A program made the translations under genes and the position numbers. Source: Brooklawnia sp032229645 (lineage in GTDB: Bacteria; Actinomycetota; Actinomycetes; Propionibacteriales; Propionibacteriaceae). Taken from it: DNA of 64,000 nucleotides. Below the pieces are notes generated by a model that saw only the letters and a program-made list of their open reading frames with translations, was not told the origin of the DNA and made no database searches. The stretch is from assembly GCA_963722295.1 (NCBI GenBank), contig CAVRLB010000001.1, positions 186,001-250,000 on the forward strand, written 5' to 3'. Positions 1 to 8,321 of the stretch are shown here, piece by piece; position 1 is the first letter of the stretch; every line of letters begins with the position of its first letter.

Positions 1-2
1 TT

Positions 3-359
3 GTCGCGCTTATCGGTGTCGCCAACGTGCAGAGGCTATCGGTTATAGAGCGCCGTCGGTCGATTGCCGTTCTCAGGGCACTTGGCCTTACCGGCAGAGA
101 ACTTCGGGCGAGTGTGCTGATCGAATCCTGTCTTGTCGCTGGCATGAGCGCGATACTAGGCGCACTAATCGGCTTCTTGTGCGCACTTGTCGGCGTTAGA
201 CTGCTCCTATCTGATCGAGGGGATTTGATTTATGTCATTCCTTGGGCGTCACTAATTGCTGTCATAGTCTTGATAATCTGCGGATCCGCCCTCGCCGCCT
301 TAACGGCTACATCTGATTATCTCCATATAGAGCCTGCTGCGGCATTAAGCGAAGATTAG
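3..359 (+). CDS. FtsX-like ABC transporter permease, C-terminal fragment (starts before the window)
   Basis: The reading frame is open from base 3, so the gene begins upstream of the window. The visible 118 residues are the C-terminal end of a MacB/FtsX-type permease: the segment VALIGVANVQRLSVIERRR followed by ALRALGLT-type sequence is the hallmark coupling-helix region of this family, then two hydrophobic segments (about residues 38-62 and 75-98 of the visible part) and a short polar tail ending in EPAAAL, as is usual. Such permeases pair with an ATPase to move lipoproteins, peptides or lipids out of the membrane. The partner ATPase is not visible. The gene is noticeably richer in A and T than the pdu genes that follow, which may mean a different origin. 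Confidence 0.8.
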   Translation, partial: VALIGVANVQRLSVIERRRSIAVLRALGLTGRELRASVLIESCLVAGMSAILGALIGFLCALVGVRLLLSDRGDLIYVIPWASLIAVIVLIICGSALAALTATSDYLHIEPAAALSED

Positions 360-900
360 GATCTTCTGAGGAGAACTGTCTTCGGTCGGTTACTTGACCG
401 CAGTATGGATAGTGAAGCTCGACCTCGCCGCATAATTTCCCAGTTTCCGGCACACGCGGAGTACGAGCACGAACTTATGCTGGCCGGCCGGAGAATGGCT
501 AGCAAGTTGGCCATAATTTCGTCGGTGGCGTCCAGGGGTGTGTGGCTGCTCATCTCAGTGGTGCACATCGCAATCTTGCGTCCGCTTGTCGAACTGCACC
601 ACGCGCCGACCTGGCGCAGCCTGTCACTCGGTGGAGCGGTGCTGGAATCAGTTCCGGGCCGTGGGCCAGAGCACCGGTTGGGACGCTGCTGCCAATTTTT
701 GGCGACCGAACTCGGAGAGCCGGTTGTGGAGCATGGCCCACGCTCGACGGAGTAGAGGGCGCTACATCTTCCGGGTGAGACGCCCTCGAGGTCCCTACGA
801 GCAGTCCCGGCCGATCGAAGCGAAATCAGCGGGCGGGAGCGCTCCTACGGAAACATCGAGAATCCCGGCTTCGCCGCATTTGCAGGCGATGAACCAGCGA
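360..900. other. Gene-free stretch between the permease fragment and the pdu operon
   Basis: About 540 bases hold no reading frame I can relate to a protein family. Several open frames of 60-150 codons exist on both strands but their translations are rich in Arg, Ser, Pro and Cys without any motif, as expected of non-coding high-GC DNA. Base composition shifts from AT-richer in the first 500 bases to GC-rich near the pdu genes. It may contain decayed coding sequence, but I cannot name any. Confidence 0.5.
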
Positions 901-940
901 TGCCGCTGCACACCGGTCGGTAATCCGGTGCACAGCGGCA
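901..940 (-). terminator. Hairpin downstream of pduP, probable pdu operon terminator
   Basis: Two 16-base arms (901-916 and 925-940) pair at 14 of 16 positions around an 8-base loop, giving an 8 bp stem, a 2x2 internal mismatch and a 6 bp stem. It lies 22 bases after the pduP stop codon. There is no U run, which is common for actinobacterial terminators. The placement supports termination of the long minus-strand operon. Confidence 0.55.
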
Positions 941-962
941 TCGCCAGGGAGGGGAAGGTGAG

Positions 963-2369
963 TTACCGGATGTTCATACCGCCGACGAGGGCACAGCGAC
1001 GACGCCGGGCGTAGCATCGCGCTGAGGTGAGCCCCTCACCGGTGGGTCCGGCGATGGTGAAGGTCGTGAAACCTTCGCCACCCAGCCCGATACCCGCGTA
1101 TGACGGTCCGTTCTTCACGAAGATCGTTGTTTGAATGCGTTTGGCCATCTTGGTCAGCGCGTTGACGTCGGACGAGTGCATGATCGCGGTGTGGCGGTTG
1201 CCGTGCTCGGCCTCCACGGCCAGCTCGATGGCTTCGTCCACATTCTTGACCCGGATGATACCGAGGATCGGCATCATCAGTTCGGTCTGCACGAATGGGT
1301 GCGCGAAGGGCACCTCAGCGATGATCAAGCGAGTTCCGCTGGGTGCTTCGATACCGATTGCATCGAGCAGCACGGAAGCGTCCTTGCCGACGCACCCGGT
1401 GACCGCATGACCGTCTTTGGCGACCATCTCGGCCAGCCGCGCGATTGCCGCCTGATCCTTCAGTTCGTAGGCGCCGTTTTTCAGCATCTCGAACTTCAGC
1501 AGGTCGACCACGCACTCGACGGCAAGAACTTCCTTCTCGGCGGTGCAGGGCAGGTTGTTGTCGAAGGATGCGCCATTGACGATGTCGCGGGCGGCGCGCA
1601 CGATGTCGGCAGTCTGGTCAACGACCACCGGTGGGTTACCTGCGCCCGCGCCGATGGCCTTCTTACCGCTCGACAGTACAGACTTCACGATGCCGGGACC
1701 ACCGGTCGCGACCAGCATCCGTACCCGGGGATCAGCCATCATCGCGTTGGTGTTCTCGATCGAAGGCTTCTCCACGGTGACCACCAGATTGGCCGGAGCC
1801 CCGGCGCCGACCAGCGCGGCGTTGATCTTGCGGATCAGCCAATGAGTGATCTTGGTCGCACGGGGATGCGGGCTGAAGACCACCGAATTTCCGGCTGAGA
1901 GCATGCCGATCGCGTTGTTGATCACTGTCTCGGTCGGGTTGGTGGTCGGAGTGATCGCCCCGATGACCCCGAAGGGCGAGAGTTCGACTGTGGTCAGCCC
2001 GTCATCGCCCGACCAGGCTTCGGTCGGAAGATCCTCGATACCCGGCGTCTGTAGAGCAGCCGCCTTGTTCTTGAGGATCTTGTCGTCGACGCGTCCCATG
2101 CCGGTCTCCTCGACCGTGGCCTCGGCCATGAAGCGGACGTTCTCGTCGAGGGACGCCACGTCGCGGATCGCCTGGATGAACCGGGCACGGTCGGCCATCG
2201 AACACTCCGTGTACCGGCGCCAGGCCTTGTCGGCGGCCGTGATCGCCGCGTCCATGTCGGGGAAAATGCCGTCGCTGGCACCGTTGTGGGATGCCTGAGC
2301 CTTGGCCACGACCTCCAGCACGACTTCCTGGATGACCTGCCGGACCACATCCGGGCTGATGGTGGACAT
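963..2369 (-). CDS. pduP: CoA-acylating propionaldehyde dehydrogenase PduP
   Basis: This enzyme oxidises propionaldehyde to propionyl-CoA with NAD+ and CoA inside the propanediol microcompartment. The 468-residue length matches the family. The catalytic cysteine sits in the NNLPCTAEKE motif (Cys275), after the TPTTNPTET nucleotide-binding region around residues 140-148. Residues 1-25 form a short amphipathic helix of the encapsulation-peptide type, followed by a flexible linker, which would target it to the shell. The C terminus ends in the Arg-rich TSARCYARRRR stretch typical of PduP. It is the last gene of the operon, starting two bases after the pduO stop, and a hairpin follows it. Confidence 0.95.
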   Translation of the reverse strand: MSTISPDVVRQVIQEVVLEVVAKAQASHNGASDGIFPDMDAAITAADKAWRRYTECSMADRARFIQAIRDVASLDENVRFMAEATVEETGMGRVDDKILKNKAAALQTPGIEDLPTEAWSGDDGLTTVELSPFGVIGAITPTTNPTETVINNAIGMLSAGNSVVFSPHPRATKITHWLIRKINAALVGAGAPANLVVTVEKPSIENTNAMMADPRVRMLVATGGPGIVKSVLSSGKKAIGAGAGNPPVVVDQTADIVRAARDIVNGASFDNNLPCTAEKEVLAVECVVDLLKFEMLKNGAYELKDQAAIARLAEMVAKDGHAVTGCVGKDASVLLDAIGIEAPSGTRLIIAEVPFAHPFVQTELMMPILGIIRVKNVDEAIELAVEAEHGNRHTAIMHSSDVNALTKMAKRIQTTIFVKNGPSYAGIGLGGEGFTTFTIAGPTGEGLTSARCYARRRRCALVGGMNIR

Positions 2370-2371
2370 TT

Positions 2372-3394
2372 CTACCTCGCCTTCCGAGCTATCGATAGTG
2401 CGTGCTTGACAATGCTGGAGTCCTCGTCGGGAGACCCTCCCGATACTCCGATGCCTCCGGCCAACTGCCCGTCGACGAAGATCGGCAGTCCTCCTCCGAA
2501 GACCACCACGCGTCCATCTTCGAAGTTTTGAATGCCTGGGATCGGACCCGTCTGTGCCGACTGGTCCTTCAGATCGGCGGTCGGCTGCTGGAAGGCGGCT
2601 GCCGTATAGGCCTTGTTCGCAGCTGTGTTGAGGCTGACCAGCAAGGAGCCGGCCATCCGGTGCAGCAGCATCAGATTCCCTCCGGCATCGACGCCTGCGA
2701 ATACGAGCGGCAGTCTCATCTGCGTCGCCTTCTCCTCGGCGGCTTCGGCCATCAGCTTGAGAACGTCCAGGTCAAAGCGCTTCAGCGCGAATCCTTCGTC
2801 AGGGATTGTGGCCGGCTGTTCCCGTTCGAGAGCCCTGGCGACCGATTCTCGAACGATCCGCTCGATCTCGATCAGGTCATGCTGGTGCTCGGCCAACCGA
2901 GCCAGCGCATACAGGGCGTCCGAGCACCGGTTCAGATACGTGATCAGCTCCGGACGCACCTCACGAGTCTGGGACATGGTTAGCACCCGGCGCTCGGCCC
3001 GGCGCACCACGGTGCGTGCCCGATGCAGCGTCGCCGACTGAAGATCGCGGCCCGGAATGATGAACTGCGTCTGCGGGCCGGTGATCTCGTTGCAGCGATC
3101 GATCAGATCTTCCAGCCTGGAGATGTCAGCATCGGTGATGGTGTCGATGAGCATCGAGCGGCCCGCCTCATCGCTGGCCAGCTCGGCGCCCAGCACGAAG
3201 AGTCGCCGCTGGATCTCATGCAACTCTTGGTGGGACTGCTCATCGGTGGCCAGCGCCTTCGCCTCGCCGATGGACGAGTTGGCTTCGTCCACGGTGCCGT
3301 AGGCCTCGACCGCCACATCTTGCTTCGGGACGCGGGACGCACCGAACAGGCCGGTGGTGCCCTTATCTCCGGTTCGCGTATAGATCTGTGCCAT
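2372..3394 (-). CDS. pduO: Two-domain PduO: corrinoid adenosyltransferase plus HbpS/GlcG-like domain
   Basis: The N-terminal domain (about residues 1-185) is a PduO-type ATP:cob(I)alamin adenosyltransferase. It begins with the ATP-binding motif YTRTGDKGTTGLF and carries the RRAERR segment near residue 131. It makes adenosylcobalamin, the cofactor of the diol dehydratase encoded upstream. The C-terminal domain (about 200-340) is a DUF336/HbpS-like fold, recognisable from the Gly-rich GGGLPIFVDGQLAGGIGVSGG-type ending; a haem- or corrinoid-related role has been proposed for it. The full-length fused form is the one found in propanediol operons. It is tightly packed between pduN and pduP. No PduS corrinoid reductase gene is present in the locus, so the reductant for Co(II) must come from elsewhere. 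Confidence 0.93.
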   Translation of the reverse strand: MAQIYTRTGDKGTTGLFGASRVPKQDVAVEAYGTVDEANSSIGEAKALATDEQSHQELHEIQRRLFVLGAELASDEAGRSMLIDTITDADISRLEDLIDRCNEITGPQTQFIIPGRDLQSATLHRARTVVRRAERRVLTMSQTREVRPELITYLNRCSDALYALARLAEHQHDLIEIERIVRESVARALEREQPATIPDEGFALKRFDLDVLKLMAEAAEEKATQMRLPLVFAGVDAGGNLMLLHRMAGSLLVSLNTAANKAYTAAAFQQPTADLKDQSAQTGPIPGIQNFEDGRVVVFGGGLPIFVDGQLAGGIGVSGGSPDEDSSIVKHALSIARKAR

Positions 3395-3396
3395 GA

Positions 3397-3666
3397 CTAC
3401 CGCGCGATCTCCACCGTGTCGACAATGCCGACGATCGTCGAGTCGATGGGAGCGTTCGAGCGATCGGCTGCGTAGCGTGCCGAGCTGCCCTTGGTGACGA
3501 TCACGACCGCGCCGTTACCGGCACCGACGGTGTCGACGGCTATCTCGGGCATCCCGATGAATTCCTCATCAATGCCGATGCGGTGGACGAGGAGCAGCTT
3601 GAAACCGACCAGTCGCTCGTCCTTGCTCGTCGAGACGACGGTTCCGCGTACCTTGGCCAAGAACAT
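3397..3666 (-). CDS. pduN: Microcompartment vertex protein PduN (EutN/CcmL family)
   Basis: An 89-residue protein starting MFLAKVRGTVVST, the typical beginning of BMC-P pentamers that cap the vertices of the icosahedral shell. The GAGNGAVVIVTKGSSAR segment in the middle is the conserved pore-side loop of the family. I chose the ATG at 3666, preceded by a GAGAGGG ribosome-binding site, over a start 25 codons further up whose extra residues resemble no family member. It begins 4 bases after the stop of the upstream PduM-like gene, so translation is probably coupled. Confidence 0.92.
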   Translation of the reverse strand: MFLAKVRGTVVSTSKDERLVGFKLLLVHRIGIDEEFIGMPEIAVDTVGAGNGAVVIVTKGSSARYAADRSNAPIDSTIVGIVDTVEIAR

Positions 3667-3670
3667 CTGT

Positions 3671-4525
3671 TCAGCCCTCTCGTGAGATCCGGATCGAACG
3701 GCTGGATGCGATGTCGCGCGCCAGCGCGGTGACAACCGCACTGGGGCAGATGCGCAGGTCGGTGCCCTCGGGCAGTTGCTGGACGAGTTGCTGGCTGATC
3801 AGGTGCTGATTGCAGACCAGCACCGAACCCGACGGAGCAACCGACGCGGTCCCGCGTACCGGGTCGGCAGCAGCCGGCGATGCTGATGCCGATGCCGCAG
3901 GCGGGACGCTCGTCAGCCCGGCCCTGGACATGCCGAGAGCGGCGAGCAGCGGTCCATTCTGCCGGCGGTCGCGCTCCTCGAACGCTGCGATCGCGGCGCG
4001 ACACAGCGTCGCCGACCCGGTGAGATGAACTCCGAAGGATTCCAGTGCAGCCAGATTGCCGCGGATCATCTTGGCATAGCCGTCGGGAATATCCGGGTAC
4101 CACTGCTTCTTGCCCGCACAATCGGGGGAGACAGGCGACTTCGAAGCCACCACCGGCCGATTGCTCAGCAGATACTCCGAGACCACATTGCTCGCCAGGC
4201 AATCGGCGATTCCGTGGGCCACCTTGGACGCGACGTTCAAGGTCAGGGTGGGCGCGATCAGCATGTCGTGATCGGTCACCAAGTTCTTGGTCACATCGCG
4301 CATCCCCAGCGATGCGATGAGCTTCTGGTCCAAGATTCGCTCGGCGCTTTGGGTCTGGATGCAGTCGAGCGCCACCCCGGTTTCGTTCAACCTGCGCAGG
4401 CTCTCGATGGCATCGGTGAAACCGATGAGTCCGCCGGTGAACAGTACGAGTGCCCGGCGGGGTGCCGGAGTCGCGAGGTCAGCGATGACCTGCCGGATGA
4501 TGGTCAACAGGTCGTCTTCAGTCAT
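3671..4525 (-). CDS. pduM: PduM-like protein with an N-terminal flavoprotein domain
   Basis: The protein has 284 residues. Residues 1-18 form an encapsulation-type helix (MTEDDLLTIIRQVIADLA). Residues 25-190 look like a Flavoprotein (PF02441, PPC decarboxylase-like) domain: FTGGLIGF near the start and LNVASKVAHGIADCL further on are typical FMN-site signatures. A Pro/Ala/Ser linker (about 205-225) leads to a C-terminal segment, residues 255-284, whose IVTALARD-type ending matches the conserved tail of PduM. PduM is a structural microcompartment protein of unclear biochemical role, and enteric versions of about 163 residues lack a recognisable flavin domain. The gene occupies the normal pduM position between pduL and pduN. 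Either a fusion or a fuller ancestral form is possible; FMN binding is an inference. Confidence 0.75.
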   Translation of the reverse strand: MTEDDLLTIIRQVIADLATPAPRRALVLFTGGLIGFTDAIESLRRLNETGVALDCIQTQSAERILDQKLIASLGMRDVTKNLVTDHDMLIAPTLTLNVASKVAHGIADCLASNVVSEYLLSNRPVVASKSPVSPDCAGKKQWYPDIPDGYAKMIRGNLAALESFGVHLTGSATLCRAAIAAFEERDRRQNGPLLAALGMSRAGLTSVPPAASASASPAAADPVRGTASVAPSGSVLVCNQHLISQQLVQQLPEGTDLRICPSAVVTALARDIASSRSIRISREG

Positions 4526-4537
4526 GGCTTGATTCCG

Positions 4538-5206
4538 TCATCGGGACTCCGAGCGGGGTGATAAATAGCGGATCAGCTTTCCGAAATCGCCGTGCCCCAG
4601 GCCCAATGCGTTGGCCTCGTCGGTGTCCAGATGAATCTCGGGTACCCAGTCCGACTTCACGCGGACGATGAAGTTGTCCAGAACGCCGCCGCGCTGCCCG
4701 CCGAAGGCGAACTTCACCAGGTCCTGGTCCTTCACGCCGAGTTCTGCCGCGTCGGCGGGCCCGAGGTGGACGTGCCTGGCAGCGACCATGGCGCCATGCT
4801 CCAGATGAATGGTGCCCAGCGGACCCTCGATATCGATGGGTCCGGCGGCTCCCAGATGGCCCGACTGAGTCACCGGAGCCTTGACGCCGAGGGTGAAGCA
4901 GTCGGTGCGACTGAGCTCTACCTGGCTCTTCGCGCGGCACGGGCCCATGGCCCGAACCTTCGGGAAGGAACCCTTCGGGCCATGAACGGCTACGAACTGG
5001 TCGGCCGCGAATTCCTTCGGCTGGCGAACCTGGCGGAAGATGGTCAGTGCGTCGATACCGAACAGGGTCGCAAGATCGGCCTCGTTCAGGTGAACGTGGC
5101 GATTCGAAACCCCGAGCACGATCCGATTCGGGTCCATCAGACACTCGAGACGATCCCAGACCTTGCGGGTGATCTCGTCTACGAGTGCGGTGGTATCCAG
5201 CGACAT
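4538..5206 (-). CDS. pduL: Phosphate propanoyltransferase PduL
   Basis: PduL converts propionyl-CoA and phosphate to propionyl-phosphate and recycles CoA inside the shell. The 222-residue protein has the two zinc-binding His clusters of the family, RHVHL (His37, His39) and ARHVHLG (His145, His147), with GHLG at about 117-120 between them. Residues 1-20 form the amphipathic encapsulation helix seen in luminal PduL proteins. It starts two bases after the pduJ stop, indicating coupling. No propionate kinase (PduW) is encoded nearby, so ATP recovery would rely on a general acetate/propionate kinase outside the window. Confidence 0.95.
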   Translation of the reverse strand: MSLDTTALVDEITRKVWDRLECLMDPNRIVLGVSNRHVHLNEADLATLFGIDALTIFRQVRQPKEFAADQFVAVHGPKGSFPKVRAMGPCRAKSQVELSRTDCFTLGVKAPVTQSGHLGAAGPIDIEGPLGTIHLEHGAMVAARHVHLGPADAAELGVKDQDLVKFAFGGQRGGVLDNFIVRVKSDWVPEIHLDTDEANALGLGHGDFGKLIRYLSPRSESR

Positions 5207-5208
5207 CG

Positions 5209-5487
5209 TCAGGCCCTCTTCGGCAGCAGCGATTCGACGTCGGTGTGCGGCCGCGGAATGACGTGAGTGCTGACGACTTCTTCGCCGACACGATCGGCAG
5301 CAACGCGGCCGGCATCGACAGCAGCCTTCACTGCACCGACATCGCCACGGACCATGACGGTCACCAGGCCGGCACCGATCTTCTGGTAGCCGATCAGAAC
5401 GACGTTGGCCGCCTTGACCATCGCGTCGGCCGCCTCGATGGCTCCGATGTATCCCTTGGTTTCGATGAGACCCAGTGCATCTCCCAT
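5209..5487 (-). CDS. pduJ: Hexameric BMC shell protein PduJ
   Basis: A single-BMC-domain shell protein of 92 residues that tiles the facets of the microcompartment. The canonical blocks are all visible: ALGLIETKG at the start, VRGDVGAVKAA in the centre and HVIPRPHTDVE at the end. The central pore loop reads KIGAG, with Ala39 at the place where PduA has Ser, so the pore differs from that of the PduA copy at the other end of the operon. I chose the ATG at 5487 behind a GGAGAGGAAG ribosome-binding site; upstream in-frame residues are not BMC-like. It lies between pduK and pduL. Confidence 0.92.
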   Translation of the reverse strand: MGDALGLIETKGYIGAIEAADAMVKAANVVLIGYQKIGAGLVTVMVRGDVGAVKAAVDAGRVAADRVGEEVVSTHVIPRPHTDVESLLPKRA

Positions 5488-5515
5488 GAGCTTTCTTCCT
5501 CTCCTAGTGGGTTTG

Positions 5516-6115
5516 TTACTTTGAGGTGGTATTCGACTTGCGCTGGTTGGCGCGGGCAGGCCGCGTTCCCGCGGTGTTGCCGGCAGCACTCGACGTCGCG
5601 GCGCCCGACTTGGCCGCCTGAGGAGCGGGTTGTGGCTCGGCTGCCGGTTCTTCCGGTTTGGCAGACTCAGTGGACGTGGCAGGCTCAGCGGGCTCAGCGG
5701 GTTTGGCAGACTCGGCGATTACCACGACGGCTGGCGCCTCGGATTCGGCAACCGGAGTGTCCTCAGGCTTGTGGTCACGCGGATGGGGCTTCGATTCGAG
5801 CGGTCTTGCACTCGGCGAGGCTCCGCGCCCGACCGTTGCGTCGGTGTCGACGACGCATTCGAGCTGCTCGCTGGGCCGGGCGATGACGGAGCTCGCAAAG
5901 ACCCTGGAGATCCGTCCGGCCGCAGCTTTGGCCGCCGAGATCGCCGACTGGACGGCGGAAACATCGCCCTCGATCTTCACTGCCACCATGCCCAAACCGT
6001 CGGTGGCCTCGTAGCCGATCAGCTTCACGTTGGCCGACTTGGTGGCCGCATCTGCGGCCTCCAGCGCTGCCGCAAGTCCATACACCTCGATATTGCCGAG
6101 GCTCATCTTCAGCAT
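5516..6115 (-). CDS. pduK: BMC shell protein PduK with long Pro/Ala/Glu-rich tail
   Basis: Residues 1-85 form one BMC domain (SLGNIEVYGLAAALEAADA at the start, IEGDVSAVQSAI in the middle, VIARPSEQLE at the end), more divergent than PduA or PduJ. Residues 95-199 are a low-complexity extension dominated by Pro, Ala, Glu and Ser with repeated AEPA-like units and a basic end. PduK of enterics is likewise a minor BMC protein with a C-terminal extension, but there the extension carries a metal-binding Cys cluster that is missing here. The tail may reach into or out of the shell as a tether. It sits 13 bases downstream of pduH. Confidence 0.82.
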   Translation of the reverse strand: MLKMSLGNIEVYGLAAALEAADAATKSANVKLIGYEATDGLGMVAVKIEGDVSAVQSAISAAKAAAGRISRVFASSVIARPSEQLECVVDTDATVGRGASPSARPLESKPHPRDHKPEDTPVAESEAPAVVVIAESAKPAEPAEPATSTESAKPEEPAAEPQPAPQAAKSGAATSSAAGNTAGTRPARANQRKSNTTSK

Positions 6116-6128
6116 CTCAATCAGTCCT

Positions 6129-6488
6129 TCAGTCCGCGTTGGAAAGTGTGGTGAGGTCGATCAGGGGCATTCGTTTGACCAACCGGGCTGCGTCGGCTCC
6201 CGCGGCCCGGTCCAAGGCGACCGAGCGGTTCAGCGTCGTCGCCAGGTAGGGGCTGCCGGCAGGGAGCTTCTCGGTGGTGATCACGATGAAGTCGAGCGCT
6301 ATCCCGATGCCGATGCCCAGCCGGGAGAGCTGAGCTGCGGTGTGCGCAAGCGCCAGCGGGTTGAGCTCATCAGAGCGCTCCAACTCGACGGGCACCTGTT
6401 CTTCCTCGATGCCGTTGAGTACCGAGGCAAGCTGCTCATCGCCGATGCGCTCGTTCACCAGCAGGCCGATGGCCGGACGATCACCCAT
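6129..6488 (-). CDS. pduH: Diol dehydratase reactivase small subunit PduH
   Basis: About 119 residues matching the small subunit of the diol dehydratase reactivating factor, which with PduG swaps damaged cobalamin for intact adenosylcobalamin. The family features are the opening GLLVNERIGDEQLASVLNGIEEE and the Gly-rich LSRLGIGIGIALD segment, with an ending rich in LVKRMPLI. The ATG at 6488 lies within the last codons of pduG (ATGGGTGA overlap of 8 bases), which signals translational coupling and fixes the start. Expected subunit ratio is one-to-one with PduG. Confidence 0.9.
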   Translation of the reverse strand: MGDRPAIGLLVNERIGDEQLASVLNGIEEEQVPVELERSDELNPLALAHTAAQLSRLGIGIGIALDFIVITTEKLPAGSPYLATTLNRSVALDRAAGADAARLVKRMPLIDLTTLSNAD

Positions 6489-8301
6489 GGGAGTTACCCC
6501 ATGCCAGCACCAGACCGGTGGCCACCGCATTGCGGGGCCCTTCGGTGCCACGGATATTGCCTCGTCCGGCCACTACCCGATATTCGGCGAGCGCCCTGGT
6601 CACCAGCTGCGGAATCTCGAAGTCGAGGGACGAACCACCGACCATCACCACATGGGCGATGTCGCGAACGTTATTTGTCGGGCTGACTGCGGCAAGTGCA
6701 CGAATCGCGTTCGTCACGAAGACCCGCTGCTTGGCACGGACGCGGACCTGACGGATCACTTCCAGCGGCTGCTTCAACGGCAGCGGCACCATACCGCCGG
6801 GCGTCAACACCACAGTTCGCGCAAAGACCTGCGGCGGCAGGGCAGTGTCGAAGAACTGCACCGAGCCGTCCTCATGGCGGATATGAAAGAGGGTCTCCAC
6901 CCGGGCCAACGGATAGCGCTTGACGTCTTCGGCGAGATCATCGCTGTCCAGACCGAGTTCGGACTTTATCAACAGCGTGACCATATTGCCGGCGCCCGCC
7001 AGATGGATCGAATGCGCGGTGCCATCGGCACGCAGCACCGATGCGTCCGTGGAACCGGCGCCCATGTCGAGGATCGCGATCGGCACCGAGGTGCCCGGCG
7101 TGGTCAACGCGCCGCGGACGGCCATATCGGCCTCCACGCCACCGACCTCGACCGTAACGCCGAACTGCCGGGTCATGTCGTCGGCGATTCGCTTCATCTG
7201 CAGATGGTCGGCCTTCACCATCGCGGCGATCCCGACGGCCGACTCCGGCGAGAACTCGCCGGCCAAGCCACCGGTCACCTGCTGAGGTACCTGGGTGTCC
7301 ACAGCGAGCAGATCGGTGACCTCGATCCCGGCGGGATCACGGTCGGTCAGTCGGCCCATCACGGTGCGGACCTTCTCCAGCATGCCGCCGATGTTGGTTC
7401 CGGGTTCGCCCTCGATATTGGCCACCGGACCGACGGTGCCGCCGACCCGCATGATCTCGTCCGCACCGCGGTCCACGTCAACCTCCGCCTTGCGCTTCTC
7501 GCCGTTGAAGGTGAGCGTTCCGGCAGGAATCCGGCGTTCGGTGACATCGCCCTTCGGGGTCTTGATGACCACCGCCGAACGGTTGCCCACCAAGGCGCGG
7601 GCCATTGGCACCACCGAAGCGGTTTCGTCCGAGGTCAGCCCGAACATGGTGGCAATGCCATAGGGGTTCGACAATGCCTCGATGACGCGTCCGGGCCCGG
7701 CCACCTCGATGGCGGCCAGCATGCCGATCGGTACCTTCTCGATGAGGCGGACCTCGTCCACGATCGGGATCTTGTGGTTGAGCCGGTTGTGTACGAGCAC
7801 GCCGTCGTCCGACTGCAGGATGGCGCCGGTGATGTCCAGCCGGGAGGCGGCCCGGTTGATGCAGGCCGCCACCTGGTCGAAAGTGTGAGACTTATCTGCG
7901 ACGGCGATGACCGCTGCGCCCGCTTCGGCCGTGTCGAGGCCATCGATCAGCACGGTGGTCCCAACCCCGGTACCCAGACCTCCAGGGGTGCCGGGGTTGT
8001 GACCGATCATGGTGGATTCGGTGATGATGGTTTCGGAGATGGTCTCCATGGCGACGTCACCGATGACCGGTGCCGCCTGATTGATCCGGATGCGCTCAAG
8101 GTCCTCGAGGTTGCGCCCGCTGCTCGCCAGGGCGACACTCAGCGACTGGAAGATCCCCTGCGTGTTCTGCGGAGTGCCCTTGATGCCCGTGGTGGGCACG
8201 ATCGACGATGCAAGGAACCGGGGCCCACTATTCGCAGAGACCTCTGCGAGTGCGACCTCGGTGGTCGCATTTCCGATGTCGATGCCAGCAATCAATGCCA
8301 T
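6481..8301 (-). CDS. pduG: Diol dehydratase reactivase large subunit PduG
   Basis: PduG is the ATP-hydrolysing large subunit of the reactivase, with an actin/Hsp70-like ATPase core. The start MALIAGIDIGNATTEVALAE contains the phosphate-1 motif; a second phosphate motif AILDMGAGSTDAS appears in the second half and the GGSSLDFEIP block near the end is also typical. The length of 606 residues matches enteric DdrA/PduG. I chose ATG 8301 (GGAG ribosome-binding site, start aligning with known family starts) rather than a GTG 24 bases upstream that overlaps the pduE stop. It overlaps pduH by 8 bases. Confidence 0.93.
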   Translation of the reverse strand: MALIAGIDIGNATTEVALAEVSANSGPRFLASSIVPTTGIKGTPQNTQGIFQSLSVALASSGRNLEDLERIRINQAAPVIGDVAMETISETIITESTMIGHNPGTPGGLGTGVGTTVLIDGLDTAEAGAAVIAVADKSHTFDQVAACINRAASRLDITGAILQSDDGVLVHNRLNHKIPIVDEVRLIEKVPIGMLAAIEVAGPGRVIEALSNPYGIATMFGLTSDETASVVPMARALVGNRSAVVIKTPKGDVTERRIPAGTLTFNGEKRKAEVDVDRGADEIMRVGGTVGPVANIEGEPGTNIGGMLEKVRTVMGRLTDRDPAGIEVTDLLAVDTQVPQQVTGGLAGEFSPESAVGIAAMVKADHLQMKRIADDMTRQFGVTVEVGGVEADMAVRGALTTPGTSVPIAILDMGAGSTDASVLRADGTAHSIHLAGAGNMVTLLIKSELGLDSDDLAEDVKRYPLARVETLFHIRHEDGSVQFFDTALPPQVFARTVVLTPGGMVPLPLKQPLEVIRQVRVRAKQRVFVTNAIRALAAVSPTNNVRDIAHVVMVGGSSLDFEIPQLVTRALAEYRVVAGRGNIRGTEGPRNAVATGLVLAWGNSHG

Positions 8302-8321
8302 GAGATTCTCCGAAGCCCCAC

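Noticed and set aside
405..1014. Possible small genes or transposase remnants left of pduP
   Set aside because: Open frames on both strands overlap each other, have no ribosome-binding sites and no family resemblance. I could not tie them to any transposase.
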